Below, one piece after another: positions 27,285 to 36,027 of a DNA stretch of 64,000 bases. The first letter of the stretch is position 1, and each line of letters starts with the position of its first letter. A program made the translations under genes and the position numbers. The stretch lies in NCBI GenBank assembly GCA_021822495.1, contig JAKAQO010000001.1, forward strand, positions 390,808-454,807. The letters are read 5' to 3'. This DNA is from a bacterium (GTDB taxonomy: Bacteria; Elusimicrobiota; Elusimicrobia; UBA1565; UBA9628). The notes beneath the pieces are model-generated. The model did no database searches. It was not told where the DNA came from and was given only the letters and a program-made list of their open reading frames with translations.

Positions 27285-28238
27285 ATGCCCAAAGAACTTT
27301 GCTTAGTCACCGGCGGCGCCGGGTTTATCGGTTCCCACCTTTGCGAAGCCCTGCTTAAGAAAGGCAAGAAAGTCCGCATCATTGACAACCTCTCCGCGGG
27401 AAAACTTTCCCATATCGCGGCCTTTAAGGACTCGGTTGAGTTTTTCAAAGGAGACATCCGCTCCCTCAATGATTGCCGCAAAGCCGTTAAGAATGTCCAT
27501 TTTATTTTTCACCAGGCCGCCATGCGCTCGGTCCCCAAATCCGTCGACCGTCCTTTTGACGCCCATGAAAATAACGCGACCGGGACGCTTAATTTGCTGG
27601 TCTCGGCAAGAGACGCCAAGGTTAAGCGCCTGGTTTACGCTTCCACCTCTTCCGCCTACGGAGACTGCAAAAAATTTCCGCAAAAAGAAGAATATAAACC
27701 CGAGCCCGTGAGTCCTTATGCCGCTTCCAAGCTCGCCGGAGAGCACTACTGCGTTCTTTTTTCCAAAACCTACGGCCTTGAGACGGCCAGCCTACGCTAT
27801 TTCAATGTCTTTGGCCCCAGGCAAGACCCGGAGTCTCAATACTCGGTCGTCGTTCCAAAGTTCATGGAACTGGCCTGGATGAAAAAGCCGCTAGAAGTTC
27901 ATTGGGACGGAAAGCAAAGCCGGGACTTCACTCATATCGAAAACGTGGTTCAAGCCAACTTGCTCGCGGCTTTTTCTAAAAACGGGGCGGGCGAGGTCTT
28001 TAATGTCGCCAATGGAGACAGCTATTCGCTTCTCGATTTGATTCATGTCATCGAAAAAATTGTTGGGCGAAAGCTGCCCATCCAGCATCTCCCCAAAAGG
28101 CGAGGAGATGTCCGCAAAACCCAGGCCGATATTTCTAAAATCAAGCGTATGTTAGGATACAAGCCTAAAATGAATTTTGAAGAAGGCCTCAAAGACACCT
28201 GGAATTATTTCGTCCAAAACTATTTCGCGAAATCATGA
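27285..28238 (+). CDS. NAD-dependent nucleotide-sugar epimerase (SDR, WbpP/GalE-like)
   Basis: Extended short-chain dehydrogenase, 317 residues. TGGAGFIGSHLCEALL is the NAD-binding Rossmann motif, ASTSSAYG carries the Ser/Thr and YAASKLAGE the YxxxK catalytic pair. LRYFNVFGPRQDP and GKQSRDFTHIENVV match the UDP-GlcNAc/UDP-Glc C4-epimerase group (WbpP). It overlaps rfbB by 4 nt, so both serve surface-sugar synthesis. The exact substrate is not shown by the sequence. Confidence 0.88.
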   Translation: MPKELCLVTGGAGFIGSHLCEALLKKGKKVRIIDNLSAGKLSHIAAFKDSVEFFKGDIRSLNDCRKAVKNVHFIFHQAAMRSVPKSVDRPFDAHENNATGTLNLLVSARDAKVKRLVYASTSSAYGDCKKFPQKEEYKPEPVSPYAASKLAGEHYCVLFSKTYGLETASLRYFNVFGPRQDPESQYSVVVPKFMELAWMKKPLEVHWDGKQSRDFTHIENVVQANLLAAFSKNGAGEVFNVANGDSYSLLDLIHVIEKIVGRKLPIQHLPKRRGDVRKTQADISKIKRMLGYKPKMNFEEGLKDTWNYFVQNYFAKS

Positions 28239-29263
28239 AAATTCTCGTGACCGGGGGCTTGGGCTTTATCGGATCAAACTTTATCCGGCATATTCTTTTT
28301 GCCGAGAAAAACATTCGCGTCGTCAATCTTGATCTACAAACCTATGCCGGAAACCCTGAAAATCTAAAAGATATCGCGGGAGATGAGCGCTATTTCTGGG
28401 TACGCGCCGATATCAGCGACCCGGTTCTAGTGGCCCAGGCCATGGCGGGATGCGACGCCGTCGTTCATTTTGCCGCTGAAAGCCATGTCGACCGCTCCAT
28501 TTTAGACCCCGGGCCTTTTTTGAAAACCAACGTCATCGGAACCCAGGTCCTTTTGGACGCGGCCAGAGCCGAGAAAGTTGCAAGGTTTATCCACGTCTCA
28601 ACTGACGAAGTCTACGGCTCCATTCCCGGCAAACATCGCTCAACCGAAAAAGACGGGCTTTTTCCCAACAGTCCCTATGCCGCTTCCAAAGCCGCTTCCG
28701 ATTGCTTGGCCCGCGCCGCCTTTGTCACTCATCAGCTTCCCGTCATCACCACTCGCGCCTCGAATAATTTCGGGCCCTATCAGTATCCGGAAAAGGCCCT
28801 TCCTTTAATGATCACTAATTTTTTAGAGGGAAAGCCTTATCCGCTTTACGGAGACGGGCTCAACATCCGCGACTGGCTTTATGTCAAAGACCACGCGGAA
28901 GCTATCGCCTTTCTTCTTCAAAAAGGAACCCCCGGCGAAATTTATAATATCGGAGGAGAAACCTCCCTTAAAAACAAAGAAATGGTCGCCCGAGTCCGCG
29001 AAATCATGAAAATCCCAGCCTCTATGGTCACCCGCGTTCCCGACCGCCCGGGGCATGACCGAAGATACGCCCTGAACGATTCCAAATTAAGAAGGCTAGG
29101 ATTTAAATTTAAATATCCTTTTGAAGAGGCCCTCGCTCAAACGATTGAATGGTATAAAGCCCGCGAGGATTGGTGGCGGCCGCTCAAACAAACGGGCGGC
29201 TACGCGGCCTACTATCAAAAGCAGTATAAAAAGGGGACAGTCCCCTTTTCCAGAGCCTCATGA
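28235..29263 (+). CDS. rfbB: dTDP-glucose 4,6-dehydratase
   Basis: Makes dTDP-4-keto-6-deoxyglucose, the entry to rhamnose and other deoxysugars. The 342 residues show TGGLGFIGSNFIRH (NAD motif), VSTDEVYGSI with the catalytic Asp-Glu pair, SPYAASKAASD (YxxxK) and RASNNFGPYQYPEK, all typical of RfbB. The last residues, KKGTVPFSRAS, are not part of the family: they are encoded by a dispersed palindrome (29229-29249) that has become the end of the gene. Other rml genes are not in the window. Confidence 0.93.
   Translation: MKILVTGGLGFIGSNFIRHILFAEKNIRVVNLDLQTYAGNPENLKDIAGDERYFWVRADISDPVLVAQAMAGCDAVVHFAAESHVDRSILDPGPFLKTNVIGTQVLLDAARAEKVARFIHVSTDEVYGSIPGKHRSTEKDGLFPNSPYAASKAASDCLARAAFVTHQLPVITTRASNNFGPYQYPEKALPLMITNFLEGKPYPLYGDGLNIRDWLYVKDHAEAIAFLLQKGTPGEIYNIGGETSLKNKEMVARVREIMKIPASMVTRVPDRPGHDRRYALNDSKLRRLGFKFKYPFEEALAQTIEWYKAREDWWRPLKQTGGYAAYYQKQYKKGTVPFSRAS
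29229..29249. repeat. Short dispersed palindrome, copy 1
   Basis: AAAAGGGGAC, a central A, then GTCCCCTTTT: a 21-bp perfect palindrome with 10-bp arms, lying inside the last codons of rfbB. Copies 2 and 3 are at 29861-29889 and 33697-33719. Confidence 0.8.
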
Positions 29264-29853
29264 TTCAGCCTCAAAGCGCGCCGGCGATTATGACCGGAAC
29301 CCTCGGACGTCCCTCCGGTTGGATTGAAACCGTGGTCGGGAGTATGTTTTCCGGAAAAACCCAGGAGCTCATTCGCCGTCTGCGTCTGGCCGATATCGCA
29401 CGGCAAAAGGTGCAGGTTTTTAGTTCGGTTTTAGATGACCGCTACGCCAAGGACCATATTGTCAGCCATGACAAACACAAGATTCCCTGTCTTGCGCTTA
29501 AAAAAGCCTCGGAGGTTCTAAAAAAGGTCAACCCTGAGACCCAGGTCGTGGGGATTGACGAAGTTCAGTTTTTTGACGACAAAATCGTAGAAGCTTGTGA
29601 AATATTGGCCGACAAAGGCCTTCGCGTCATTGTCGCCGGGCTCGATCAGGATTTTAGAGGCGAGCCTTTTATGGTCACGGCTCGACTCATGAGCCTGTCT
29701 GAGTTTGTGACAAAAAATCTCGCTATTTGTTCTGTCTGCGGAAACTTCGCCAATCGCACCCAAAGAACCAGCGTTTCCAAAAAGCTCATTGAGGTCGGCG
29801 CGTTGGACAAATACGAAGCTCGGTGCCGTAACTGTTTTCAGCGCCCCAAATAA
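29260..29853 (+). CDS. tdk: Thymidine kinase (type II)
   Basis: Phosphorylates thymidine for salvage. The 197 residues show the P-loop GSMFSGKTQELIRRL, VVGIDEVQFFD (Walker B type), GLDQDFRGEPF, and two zinc Cys pairs (CSVCG and CRNCF). The first in-frame ATG overlaps the rfbB stop by 4 nt, giving about 15 extra N-terminal residues; the ATG at 29290 (MTGTLGRPSGW) is an alternative start. The gene converges on the glycosyltransferase at 29838 with a 16-nt overlap. Confidence 0.93.
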   Translation: MIQPQSAPAIMTGTLGRPSGWIETVVGSMFSGKTQELIRRLRLADIARQKVQVFSSVLDDRYAKDHIVSHDKHKIPCLALKKASEVLKKVNPETQVVGIDEVQFFDDKIVEACEILADKGLRVIVAGLDQDFRGEPFMVTARLMSLSEFVTKNLAICSVCGNFANRTQRTSVSKKLIEVGALDKYEARCRNCFQRPK

Positions 29854-31637
29854 GGCTTTCCGGAAAAAGGGGACAGTCCCCTTTTTCCGATCAACCGGGT
29901 TAAACCCGCCGCAATTTCCGTTGAAGTGGGATCGGCTTTCGCCGCTCGCTCAAAATCATAAAGCCTCTTTTGCGGCGAAGTCTCGATGCTTCCCAAGGCC
30001 GCCCAGGCATGAGCCAGGGTCGGTTCAAGCCTCACGGCTTCCAGGAGTTCCTTTTGGACAAATTTTTTTCGGCGGGGATAACCTAAAAACATCGCGATCT
30101 GGGCCTCTTCAAAATCATGGTAGGCCCTCAAAAATCTGTCCGGATGCGGATGGGAAAAAAAGTAGATAGATGAACCTTCCCGAGGATTGGAGTAAACCTT
30201 TTTAAAGTAGGGGCTGGTCCCGGCCCATTGCTTTTCTCTCGCATAGGTCAGCCTGTCGTATTTGGAATAAAAGCCATCCGGGGTAAAAGGCGCGCTTTCC
30301 ACATAATGAAAATTCTGGGATATCAACAAACGAATCCAGTTGTCGCGATTATTGGCGACCGCGCTGATGGCGTAACGCCGGGCGCCGAGCAAAAATAAGC
30401 CGCCATCGTAAGTGTCAATCCGCGCGGACTTGGGAGTATGACTTCGGGTCCATGAAAGAGTCTCGGCGAAAACAAGCGGGCTTTTTCTCGGAAAAGAGGA
30501 CGCCAAGAGGCGATCCATCACGAGAGAGCGAAAAATGACGAGGCCGCCCAAAACAAAAGCCAGATTCCGGACACGGCTTTTAGTCTCTCCTAAAAAACCC
30601 GCCACGACAAATATCCATATCAGGGGAATCAAGGGAATCGAATAGCGAGCGGAAACCGAAGGCCATAGAGAGTGAAGCAGCGTCAATAAAATCGCATAGA
30701 GGGCAATGGAGAAAACAAGCGGTTGGAGTTTCGGGTTTTTCATCAGCTTCTCAACTCCCCTGGCGAAGAGACCGATGAGAACAAGCCCCAAAGCGCAACT
30801 CATCCAAAGTGGAAATGAAGCCCAGGACCGATTGAGAGCGCCCAAGGGCCCCGCTCCCCACAAAGCGGACACAACCTCGGTCATATGCTTAAAAGGGTTT
30901 CCCTTATTTTGCGGCAAGGCGGCTTCCGAAAGCCAATTACTCATATAGCCTGTCGAGGTTCCAGAGAGAAAGTGATTTCTTAATAGCCACAAGCCCATGG
31001 GAATCAAGGATAAAAAACCAAAAACAAACGCTTTTCTCCAATTGAACCGCAGAAAAATTAAAACCGCAAGGCAAAAAACAAGAATAACCCCATGCGGTTT
31101 AATCAGCGGAGAAAGAGCGGCTAGTGGAATCCAATAAAAAACTGACTCTTCCTTCGCGCGGAAAAGAGCGTAAAAAAGAATCAACGACACGGCCAAATAC
31201 GCCGTGTCCAAAAAAACCGCCCCGGAATAAAAAAGAAGAACCGGGCTCAAAGCGGTCAAAACAAAAACCCCAAAAGACGCCTCGGGAGTTAAGAGCTCAA
31301 GCGCTAAGCGCCAGGAAAAATAGAGAGCCAGGGATGTTTGAAAAAGACCTATGAGAAAATAATAGTTCCAGTGACTGCCTAAAAAATGAACCGGCAAGGC
31401 GAGCAAAAGAGGGTAGCCCGGAAGGGGATCCGTAATCGGTATTCCCATGAGGGGCAAGCGAAATGAACCTCGCCAAAGAGATTTCGCTAGCAGAATAAAG
31501 AGCGGCTCATCGCTAAAACCCCCCAGGGAGTGGTGATAGGCCGCGGAAAAATATAAGAGGGCGGCAAAAAAAATGAAAACCCAAGTTCCAAATCTTGCCG
31601 CTCTTCGCGCTAAATCAAATCTTGAATTTCCCTCCAC
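29838..31637 (-). CDS. Polytopic GT39-like glycosyltransferase with C-terminal TPR-like region
   Basis: A 599-residue inner-membrane protein, about ten transmembrane segments. HHSLGGFSDEPLFILLAKSLW near the N-terminus holds the acidic loop of lipid-sugar-dependent glycosyltransferases, followed by DPLPGYPLLLALPVHFLG. The last 90 residues (KELLEAVRLEPTLAHAWAALG and ERAAKADPTSTEIAAGL) look like one or two TPR repeats. The very end, KRGLSPFSGK, is encoded by palindrome copy 2 and is probably not native to the protein. Substrate unknown. Confidence 0.75.
   Translation of the reverse strand: MEGNSRFDLARRAARFGTWVFIFFAALLYFSAAYHHSLGGFSDEPLFILLAKSLWRGSFRLPLMGIPITDPLPGYPLLLALPVHFLGSHWNYYFLIGLFQTSLALYFSWRLALELLTPEASFGVFVLTALSPVLLFYSGAVFLDTAYLAVSLILFYALFRAKEESVFYWIPLAALSPLIKPHGVILVFCLAVLIFLRFNWRKAFVFGFLSLIPMGLWLLRNHFLSGTSTGYMSNWLSEAALPQNKGNPFKHMTEVVSALWGAGPLGALNRSWASFPLWMSCALGLVLIGLFARGVEKLMKNPKLQPLVFSIALYAILLTLLHSLWPSVSARYSIPLIPLIWIFVVAGFLGETKSRVRNLAFVLGGLVIFRSLVMDRLLASSFPRKSPLVFAETLSWTRSHTPKSARIDTYDGGLFLLGARRYAISAVANNRDNWIRLLISQNFHYVESAPFTPDGFYSKYDRLTYAREKQWAGTSPYFKKVYSNPREGSSIYFFSHPHPDRFLRAYHDFEEAQIAMFLGYPRRKKFVQKELLEAVRLEPTLAHAWAALGSIETSPQKRLYDFERAAKADPTSTEIAAGLTRLIGKRGLSPFSGKPYLGR
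29861..29889. repeat. Short dispersed palindrome, copy 2
   Basis: CGGAAAAAGGGGAC, central A, GTCCCCTTTTTCCG: 14-bp arms, the longest of the three copies. It sits just after tdk and inside the 3' end of the convergent glycosyltransferase gene. It could act as a two-way terminator. Confidence 0.8.
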
Positions 31638-31647
31638 TCTTACTCCT

Positions 31648-31680
31648 AAAAAAACGAGGACCGCCGTTTAGGCGGTCCTC
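31648..31680 (-). terminator. Intrinsic terminator of the pilin gene
   Basis: GAGGACCGCC and GGCGGTCCTC (31656-31665 and 31671-31680) make a perfect 10-bp stem with a 5-nt loop. On the minus strand it is followed by G and seven T. It is 24 nt after the pilin stop and just before the next minus-strand gene at 31637, thereby separating the two units. Confidence 0.9.
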
Positions 31681-31703
31681 AAACAAAGATATTTAAGACT
31701 GGC

Positions 31704-32213
31704 TCAACTGCCCGCAGGAACGATGGGTTGGCATTGCTGGCTTCCAGCCGATGTGCAACTCACGGAAGGAGATGTATCCGCTGTACCTTGAATGTGGGTA
31801 TAAGTAAGCGTATAGCAACCGTAGGTGCTGGCAGACGGACAAGGAGAGTTTCCCGCTGCGCTCCGCGTCAAAGTAATGACATATTGGGTTCCGCCGCTGG
31901 CAGTGGCGTTGCCGGAAAAATATTTCATCTGGGTACAGGTCGCATCCATGGGATAAGCGCTATTATAAGTCGCGGGAGCGTTTGAAATAGTCGCGTTAGC
32001 GTATTGGGTTTGACCTAGATAGTAGCGAGATTCCGCACCGCGTAAGATATCCAAGCATTGCATCGCTTCGGCCAAGCGGCCTTTCTCAATGACCGCGAAG
32101 TACTGAGGAATCGCGATAGCGGCCAGGATTCCGATGATCAAAACGACGACCAAGAGTTCGATTAAGGTAAAACCGGCCTGGCCCGCGCGTCTTAAACCTA
32201 ATTTTTGTTTCAT
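31704..32213 (-). CDS. Type IV pilin-like protein (prepilin N-terminal methylation motif)
   Basis: A 169-residue prepilin. The 13-residue leader ends AGQAG, and the mature protein starts FTLIELLVVVLIIGILAAIAIP with Glu5: the class III signal peptide cleaved and methylated by PilD. The C-terminal half holds several Cys (CLDIL, DATCTQMK, SPCPSAS, YGCYTLT, SVSCTS, QQCQ) that could form disulphide loops. A strong ribosome-binding site (GGGGAGG), an extended -10 promoter and a strong terminator mark it as a single-gene, highly expressed unit, which fits a major pilin. No pilus motor genes are in the window. Confidence 0.9.
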   Translation of the reverse strand: MKQKLGLRRAGQAGFTLIELLVVVLIIGILAAIAIPQYFAVIEKGRLAEAMQCLDILRGAESRYYLGQTQYANATISNAPATYNSAYPMDATCTQMKYFSGNATASGGTQYVITLTRSAAGNSPCPSASTYGCYTLTYTHIQGTADTSPSVSCTSAGSQQCQPIVPAGS

Positions 32214-32262
32214 ATTCCTCCCCGTTTTTTTATTTTAATTGGTAATCTCATGACTACACGAT

Positions 32263-32271
32263 AGTATAGCA
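32263..32271 (-). promoter_or_regulatory. Extended -10 promoter of the pilin gene
   Basis: Minus strand TGC-TATACT: TG upstream of a near-perfect -10, at 32271-32263, about 50 nt before the ATG at 32213. The upstream side is a run of A and T that could act as an UP element. No clear -35. Confidence 0.5.
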
Positions 32272-32374
32272 CAAAAATTAAAAAAATTCTTATTCGCAAT
32301 TTTTAATCAAAAGAATCTCTCAAAATAAGCTAGAATAATCCCCAGATTTATTCATTGCGTTAAAAAGGAGAAAA

Positions 32375-33697
32375 ATGAAAAACAAAAGAACTTTCGTCCT
32401 ACGCCTGACGGTTTTCGGTTTCTTTGTCTCGGCTTTTGTCTTGTCTCTGCGCCCCGCTTTTGCCGAGCAGTGGAACGTTTTTGACCCACGCGCGATGGCC
32501 ATGGGTGGAACCGGAGTCGCAAGTTCAAACGGCGCGGTCGGCGATTACTGGAACCCGGCGACTTTAGGAGAAGCCGATAATCCTTCAGGCTTTCAATTGC
32601 CGGTCGGCGCGCACGCCAATATCGCGGGCGATGTCTTGCAAGGCGCCAGCGATCTCCAAAATATTTATTCGAGTTGCGGTAGCGGACAAGGCGGAGCCTT
32701 CTGTTTGGCCTTGAGCCAATCCCAAATTCAAACGGGTTTAAACGAGTTGACCGGGCCCGGAAACGGCGCATTGGCTAATGCCGGCGCCGGAGCGGATTTT
32801 AAATTCGGACACCTCGCCTTTTTCGTCAACGAATTGGCTTATGGCGGCGCCCAAGGAGAACTTAACGGCGTAACCGCAAGTCAAATCTATAATCACATTG
32901 CCAATGGAGCTTATTTAAGCAACAACCCTTATCTGGCCGCACGCGCCTTATCAACCACGGAGGTGGGCTTCGGCTATGGACATGAACTTCCCTGGGTACC
33001 CGGGCTTTCCGTTGGAGGAAATCTCAAAGCCATCATGGGTTACACCGGTTACGACAACAACTGCCTTTTTACCTCCAACGCCAACATGGCTGGTTGTTCC
33101 AACGCTAACGGCGGAGGGAAGCTCGCGCTTAAAAACGCGCTTCAAGAAAGCGTGGCCCCCGCCGTTGATTTGGGAGCTTTGTGGGATGTGGACCAGGCTT
33201 TTAAATGGATGCCGTTTCACCCTAAAATTGGAGTCACTGGCCGCGATATCAATGACCCCACTTTCGCGCTTTCCCCAACCGCCATCGCCGAAGGAGCTCC
33301 GGGACAAATGGCCTTGGGAGGCAATGTTCGCGCCGGAGTTGAAATTAGTCCCTTTCACTGGTGGAATATCTCCGCCGATTGCGATTTAACCAGAAACACA
33401 ACCTTGGTGGACGGACTTTTGTATCAGATGGCTGGAATCGGAACGGAAGTCAATGTTTTCAATCGTCCCTGGATGAATCTGGCTCTTCGCGCGGGGCTTG
33501 AACAAAATCTCGCGGCCCCGTCATCCGATTTAATCGCGACCGGAGGCTTTGGGCTCAACATCTTCCATTTGATGATTGATTTGGGCGTTCAGATTACCCC
33601 TCAGATGCAATACATTAATACCAGTTCGAGCGGAAGCGGCTCACAACAGATTCCCTCAGATATCGCGGGTTCTTTTCAAATCGGCCTGATGTTCTAA
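32375..33697 (+). CDS. Outer-membrane barrel protein of FadL/TraF_2/PorV-like type
   Basis: A 440-residue exported protein. It has an AAAGGAG ribosome-binding site and a signal peptide ending RPAFAEQ. The mature start DPRAMAMGGTGVASSNGAVGDYWNPATLG is the hallmark of a group that includes FadL/OmpP1, TraF_2 ('conjugal transfer TraF') and the type IX protein PorV: an N-terminal hatch before a 14-strand barrel. The rest is strand-rich, with DINDPTFALSP and a last strand ending QIGLMF (terminal Phe). I cannot choose between these subfamilies. PorV is the partner of SprA in Bacteroidota, which makes the pair in this window worth noting. Confidence 0.7.
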   Translation: MKNKRTFVLRLTVFGFFVSAFVLSLRPAFAEQWNVFDPRAMAMGGTGVASSNGAVGDYWNPATLGEADNPSGFQLPVGAHANIAGDVLQGASDLQNIYSSCGSGQGGAFCLALSQSQIQTGLNELTGPGNGALANAGAGADFKFGHLAFFVNELAYGGAQGELNGVTASQIYNHIANGAYLSNNPYLAARALSTTEVGFGYGHELPWVPGLSVGGNLKAIMGYTGYDNNCLFTSNANMAGCSNANGGGKLALKNALQESVAPAVDLGALWDVDQAFKWMPFHPKIGVTGRDINDPTFALSPTAIAEGAPGQMALGGNVRAGVEISPFHWWNISADCDLTRNTTLVDGLLYQMAGIGTEVNVFNRPWMNLALRAGLEQNLAAPSSDLIATGGFGLNIFHLMIDLGVQITPQMQYINTSSSGSGSQQIPSDIAGSFQIGLMF

Positions 33698-33719
33698 AAA
33701 AGGGGACTGTCCCCTTTTT
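33697..33719. repeat. Short dispersed palindrome, copy 3
   Basis: AAAAAGGGGAC, central T, GTCCCCTTTTT: 11-bp arms. It begins at the last base of the stop codon of the barrel gene and ends just before the -10-like TAAAAT of hemB, so it could end the first transcript. Confidence 0.8.
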
Positions 33720-33732
33720 GCTAAAATAGAGC

Positions 33733-34710
33733 GTGGCTTTTCCTCAAACCCGCCTGCGCCGTTTGCGCCAAACGCCGCCCCTTCGGCGTTTGATTCGAGA
33801 GACGAATTTAAACCCGGCCGATTTGGTCATGCCCTTCTTTGTCTGTCCCGGCAAAAACGTTGAGACGGAAATCTCCTCCTTGCCCGGCCAATACCGCTAT
33901 TCAATAGACGCCCTGGTCAAAGCCGCGGGCGAGGCCGTCAAGGCCAAGATAGGAGGAGTAATTTTATTTGGCCTTCCTGAAAAAAAAGACCCGCTTGGAA
34001 AAGGGGCCTACGCTAAAAATGGCGTCGTTCAAACGGCGGCAAGAGCTCTTAAAGACCGCTATCCCGATTTGTGCCTTATCGCGGATCTTTGCCTTTGCGA
34101 ATACACCGATCACGGGCATTGCGGCATTTTAAAAGGAGATCAGATTTTAAACGACGAAACTGTGGAGCTTTATGCTCAGACGGCCGTGTCCCAGGCCGAG
34201 GCCGGTTTTGACCTCATTGCGCCTTCGGGCATGATGGACGGCCAGGTTTCGGCCATTCGAAAAGCCCTGGACTCATTCGGCTTTGAGATGACGCCCATCT
34301 TGGCCTATGCCGCGAAAACCGCTAGCGCTTTTTACGGCCCGTTTCGGGACGCCGCGGGTTCCGCTCCCAAATCGGGAGATCGCCTGAGCCATCAAATGGA
34401 TTTTTCCAATTCGCGGGAAATGATGCGGGAAATTTCTTCCGATATCGAAGAAGGAGCCGATATCGTGATGGTCAAACCCGCTCTTCCCAATTTAGATATT
34501 CTTAAAGAAGCGCGCTCAAGGTTTGACTGGCCGCTTGCCGCTTATCAGGTTTCCGGCGAATACGCGATGATTAAGGCCGCCGCCAAAAACGGCTGGGTTG
34601 ATGAAAAAAAGACGGCCCTGGAATCTTTGACCTCGATCAAGCGCGCGGGAGCGGATTTTATCCTCACCTATTTTGCCATAGAGGCGGCCCGATGGATTCA
34701 GGACAAATAA
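33733..34710 (+). CDS. hemB: Delta-aminolevulinic acid dehydratase (porphobilinogen synthase)
   Basis: Condenses two aminolevulinate molecules to porphobilinogen. The 325-residue protein begins at GTG 33733. DLCLCEYTDHGHCG is the Cys-rich zinc site, YAAKTASAFYGPFRDA carries one Schiff-base Lys and DIVMVKPALP the other. It overlaps hemL by 19 nt. Haem demand is evident in this window from SdhC and several cytochromes. A TAAAAT (33722-33727) ends 5 nt before the start codon and no ribosome-binding site is visible, so translation may be leaderless. Confidence 0.95.
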   Translation: MAFPQTRLRRLRQTPPLRRLIRETNLNPADLVMPFFVCPGKNVETEISSLPGQYRYSIDALVKAAGEAVKAKIGGVILFGLPEKKDPLGKGAYAKNGVVQTAARALKDRYPDLCLIADLCLCEYTDHGHCGILKGDQILNDETVELYAQTAVSQAEAGFDLIAPSGMMDGQVSAIRKALDSFGFEMTPILAYAAKTASAFYGPFRDAAGSAPKSGDRLSHQMDFSNSREMMREISSDIEEGADIVMVKPALPNLDILKEARSRFDWPLAAYQVSGEYAMIKAAAKNGWVDEKKTALESLTSIKRAGADFILTYFAIEAARWIQDK

Positions 34711-35996
34711 GGCGTTCAAAAACCCTGTTTAAGCGGGCGCAAAAGGTTTTGGTTGGCGGCGTCAATTCCCCGGTTCGGGCCTTTAAATCGGTTGGCGGAA
34801 CTCCGCGTTTTGTTTCTCGCGGACGCGGAAGCAAAATCTGGGACGCGGACGGAAACCGCTATATTGACTATTGCCTTTCCTGGGGTCCCTTGATCTTGGG
34901 CCATGCCCGACCCGAAATGATCCGCGCCGCCCAAAAGGCCGCGGCCCTGGGAACCAGTTTTGGAATTCCGACCGAAAAAGAAATTGAGCTGGCCGAACTC
35001 ATAAGGCAAGCTTTTCCCGGTATCCAGAAACTTCGCCTGACTAATTCCGGGACAGAAGCGGTCATGACGGCTTTGCGCTTAGCCCGGGCCGCAACCCGGC
35101 GCGATTTTATCGTCAAATTTTCCGGCGCTTATCACGGGCATACGGACAGCCTCTTAGTCCAGGCCGGAAGCGGGCTCACGACCTTAGGAAGCCCGGATTC
35201 AGCCGGAGTCCCCAGGGCTTTTGCCGAGACGACTTTAAGTCTTCCTTATAATAACGTCTTATCCACGGAAAAAGCGTTTCAAAAATGGGGGAATAAAATC
35301 GCGGCGGTGATTGTGGAACCGGTGGCCGGAAACATGGGGGTCGTTTGTCCGGAAAAGGGTTTTTTGGAGAGTTTGCGGAAATTGACGAAAAAATACGGCG
35401 CGCTTTTAATTTTTGATGAAGTCATCACCGGCTTTCGCTTCGGCTTTTGCGGCGCGCAGAAAATTTTTGGGATTACCCCTGATTTGACCTGCCTTGGGAA
35501 AATCGCGGGCGGAGGTTTTCCGCTCGCGGCTTTGGGCGGAAGCCGGGAGATTATGGACTTACTTGCGCCCGAAGGCCCCGTCTATCAAGGAGGAACTCTT
35601 TCGGGAAACCCGGTCGCGGTTTCCGCCGCCCTTGCGACTCTAAAACTTCTCAAAAAAGAAAATCCCTATCCCGCTTTGCGTCAAAATACCCAGAAATTGG
35701 TAGACGGCTTTAAAGAAGAATTTTCCCGCTCAAGGATTTCCGCTTGCATTAATTCTTTCGGGTCCATGTGGACTATTTTTTTTGCCGAGGGTCCCATTAG
35801 GGATTATGATTCGGCCAAAAAATGCGATACCCAGAAATACGCGCGGTTTTTTCATTCCCTTTTAAATGAGGGGGTTTATTTCCCGCCGGCGCAATTTGAG
35901 GCCTGCTTTTTGTCCTTGGCGCATACAAAAGAGGATATTTCCAGAACCCTCCGAGCGGTAGCTCGCGTAGCTTGGACAAATTGTAAATATAATTGA
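34692..35996 (+). CDS. hemL: Glutamate-1-semialdehyde 2,1-aminomutase
   Basis: PLP enzyme making 5-aminolevulinate in the C5 pathway, so it feeds hemB directly upstream in the same operon. In its 434 residues: GGVNSPVRAFKSVGGTP, SGTEAVMTALRLARA, GAYHGHTDSLL, IFDEVITGFRFG and the PLP-lysine in LGKIAGGGFPLAALGG. The C-terminus (RVAWTNCKYN) runs into the inverted repeat at 35972-36008, and the final residues may be non-native. Confidence 0.95.
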   Translation: MDSGQIRRSKTLFKRAQKVLVGGVNSPVRAFKSVGGTPRFVSRGRGSKIWDADGNRYIDYCLSWGPLILGHARPEMIRAAQKAAALGTSFGIPTEKEIELAELIRQAFPGIQKLRLTNSGTEAVMTALRLARAATRRDFIVKFSGAYHGHTDSLLVQAGSGLTTLGSPDSAGVPRAFAETTLSLPYNNVLSTEKAFQKWGNKIAAVIVEPVAGNMGVVCPEKGFLESLRKLTKKYGALLIFDEVITGFRFGFCGAQKIFGITPDLTCLGKIAGGGFPLAALGGSREIMDLLAPEGPVYQGGTLSGNPVAVSAALATLKLLKKENPYPALRQNTQKLVDGFKEEFSRSRISACINSFGSMWTIFFAEGPIRDYDSAKKCDTQKYARFFHSLLNEGVYFPPAQFEACFLSLAHTKEDISRTLRAVARVAWTNCKYN

Positions 35997-36021
35997 CAAT
36001 TTGTCCAATTTCTGTTACCCT
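35972..36021 (+). promoter_or_regulatory. Promoter with an overlapping inverted-repeat operator, upstream of the DUF4143 ATPase
   Basis: TTGGACAAATTGT (35972-35984) and ACAATTTGTCCAA (35996-36008) are perfect 13-bp inverted repeats 11 nt apart. A TTGACA (35993-35998) overlaps the right arm and is followed, after 17 nt, by TACCCT (36016-36021). The start codon comes 6 nt later with no ribosome-binding site. A repressor bound to the repeat would block this promoter. A hairpin terminator for hemL is an alternative reading, but there is no clean T run. Confidence 0.55.
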
Positions 36022-36027
36022 TAAACC

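Noticed and set aside
32951-33389. Overlapping ORFs on both strands inside the barrel gene
   Set aside because: Shadows of the 440-residue exported protein, which has signal peptide, RBS and terminal Phe.
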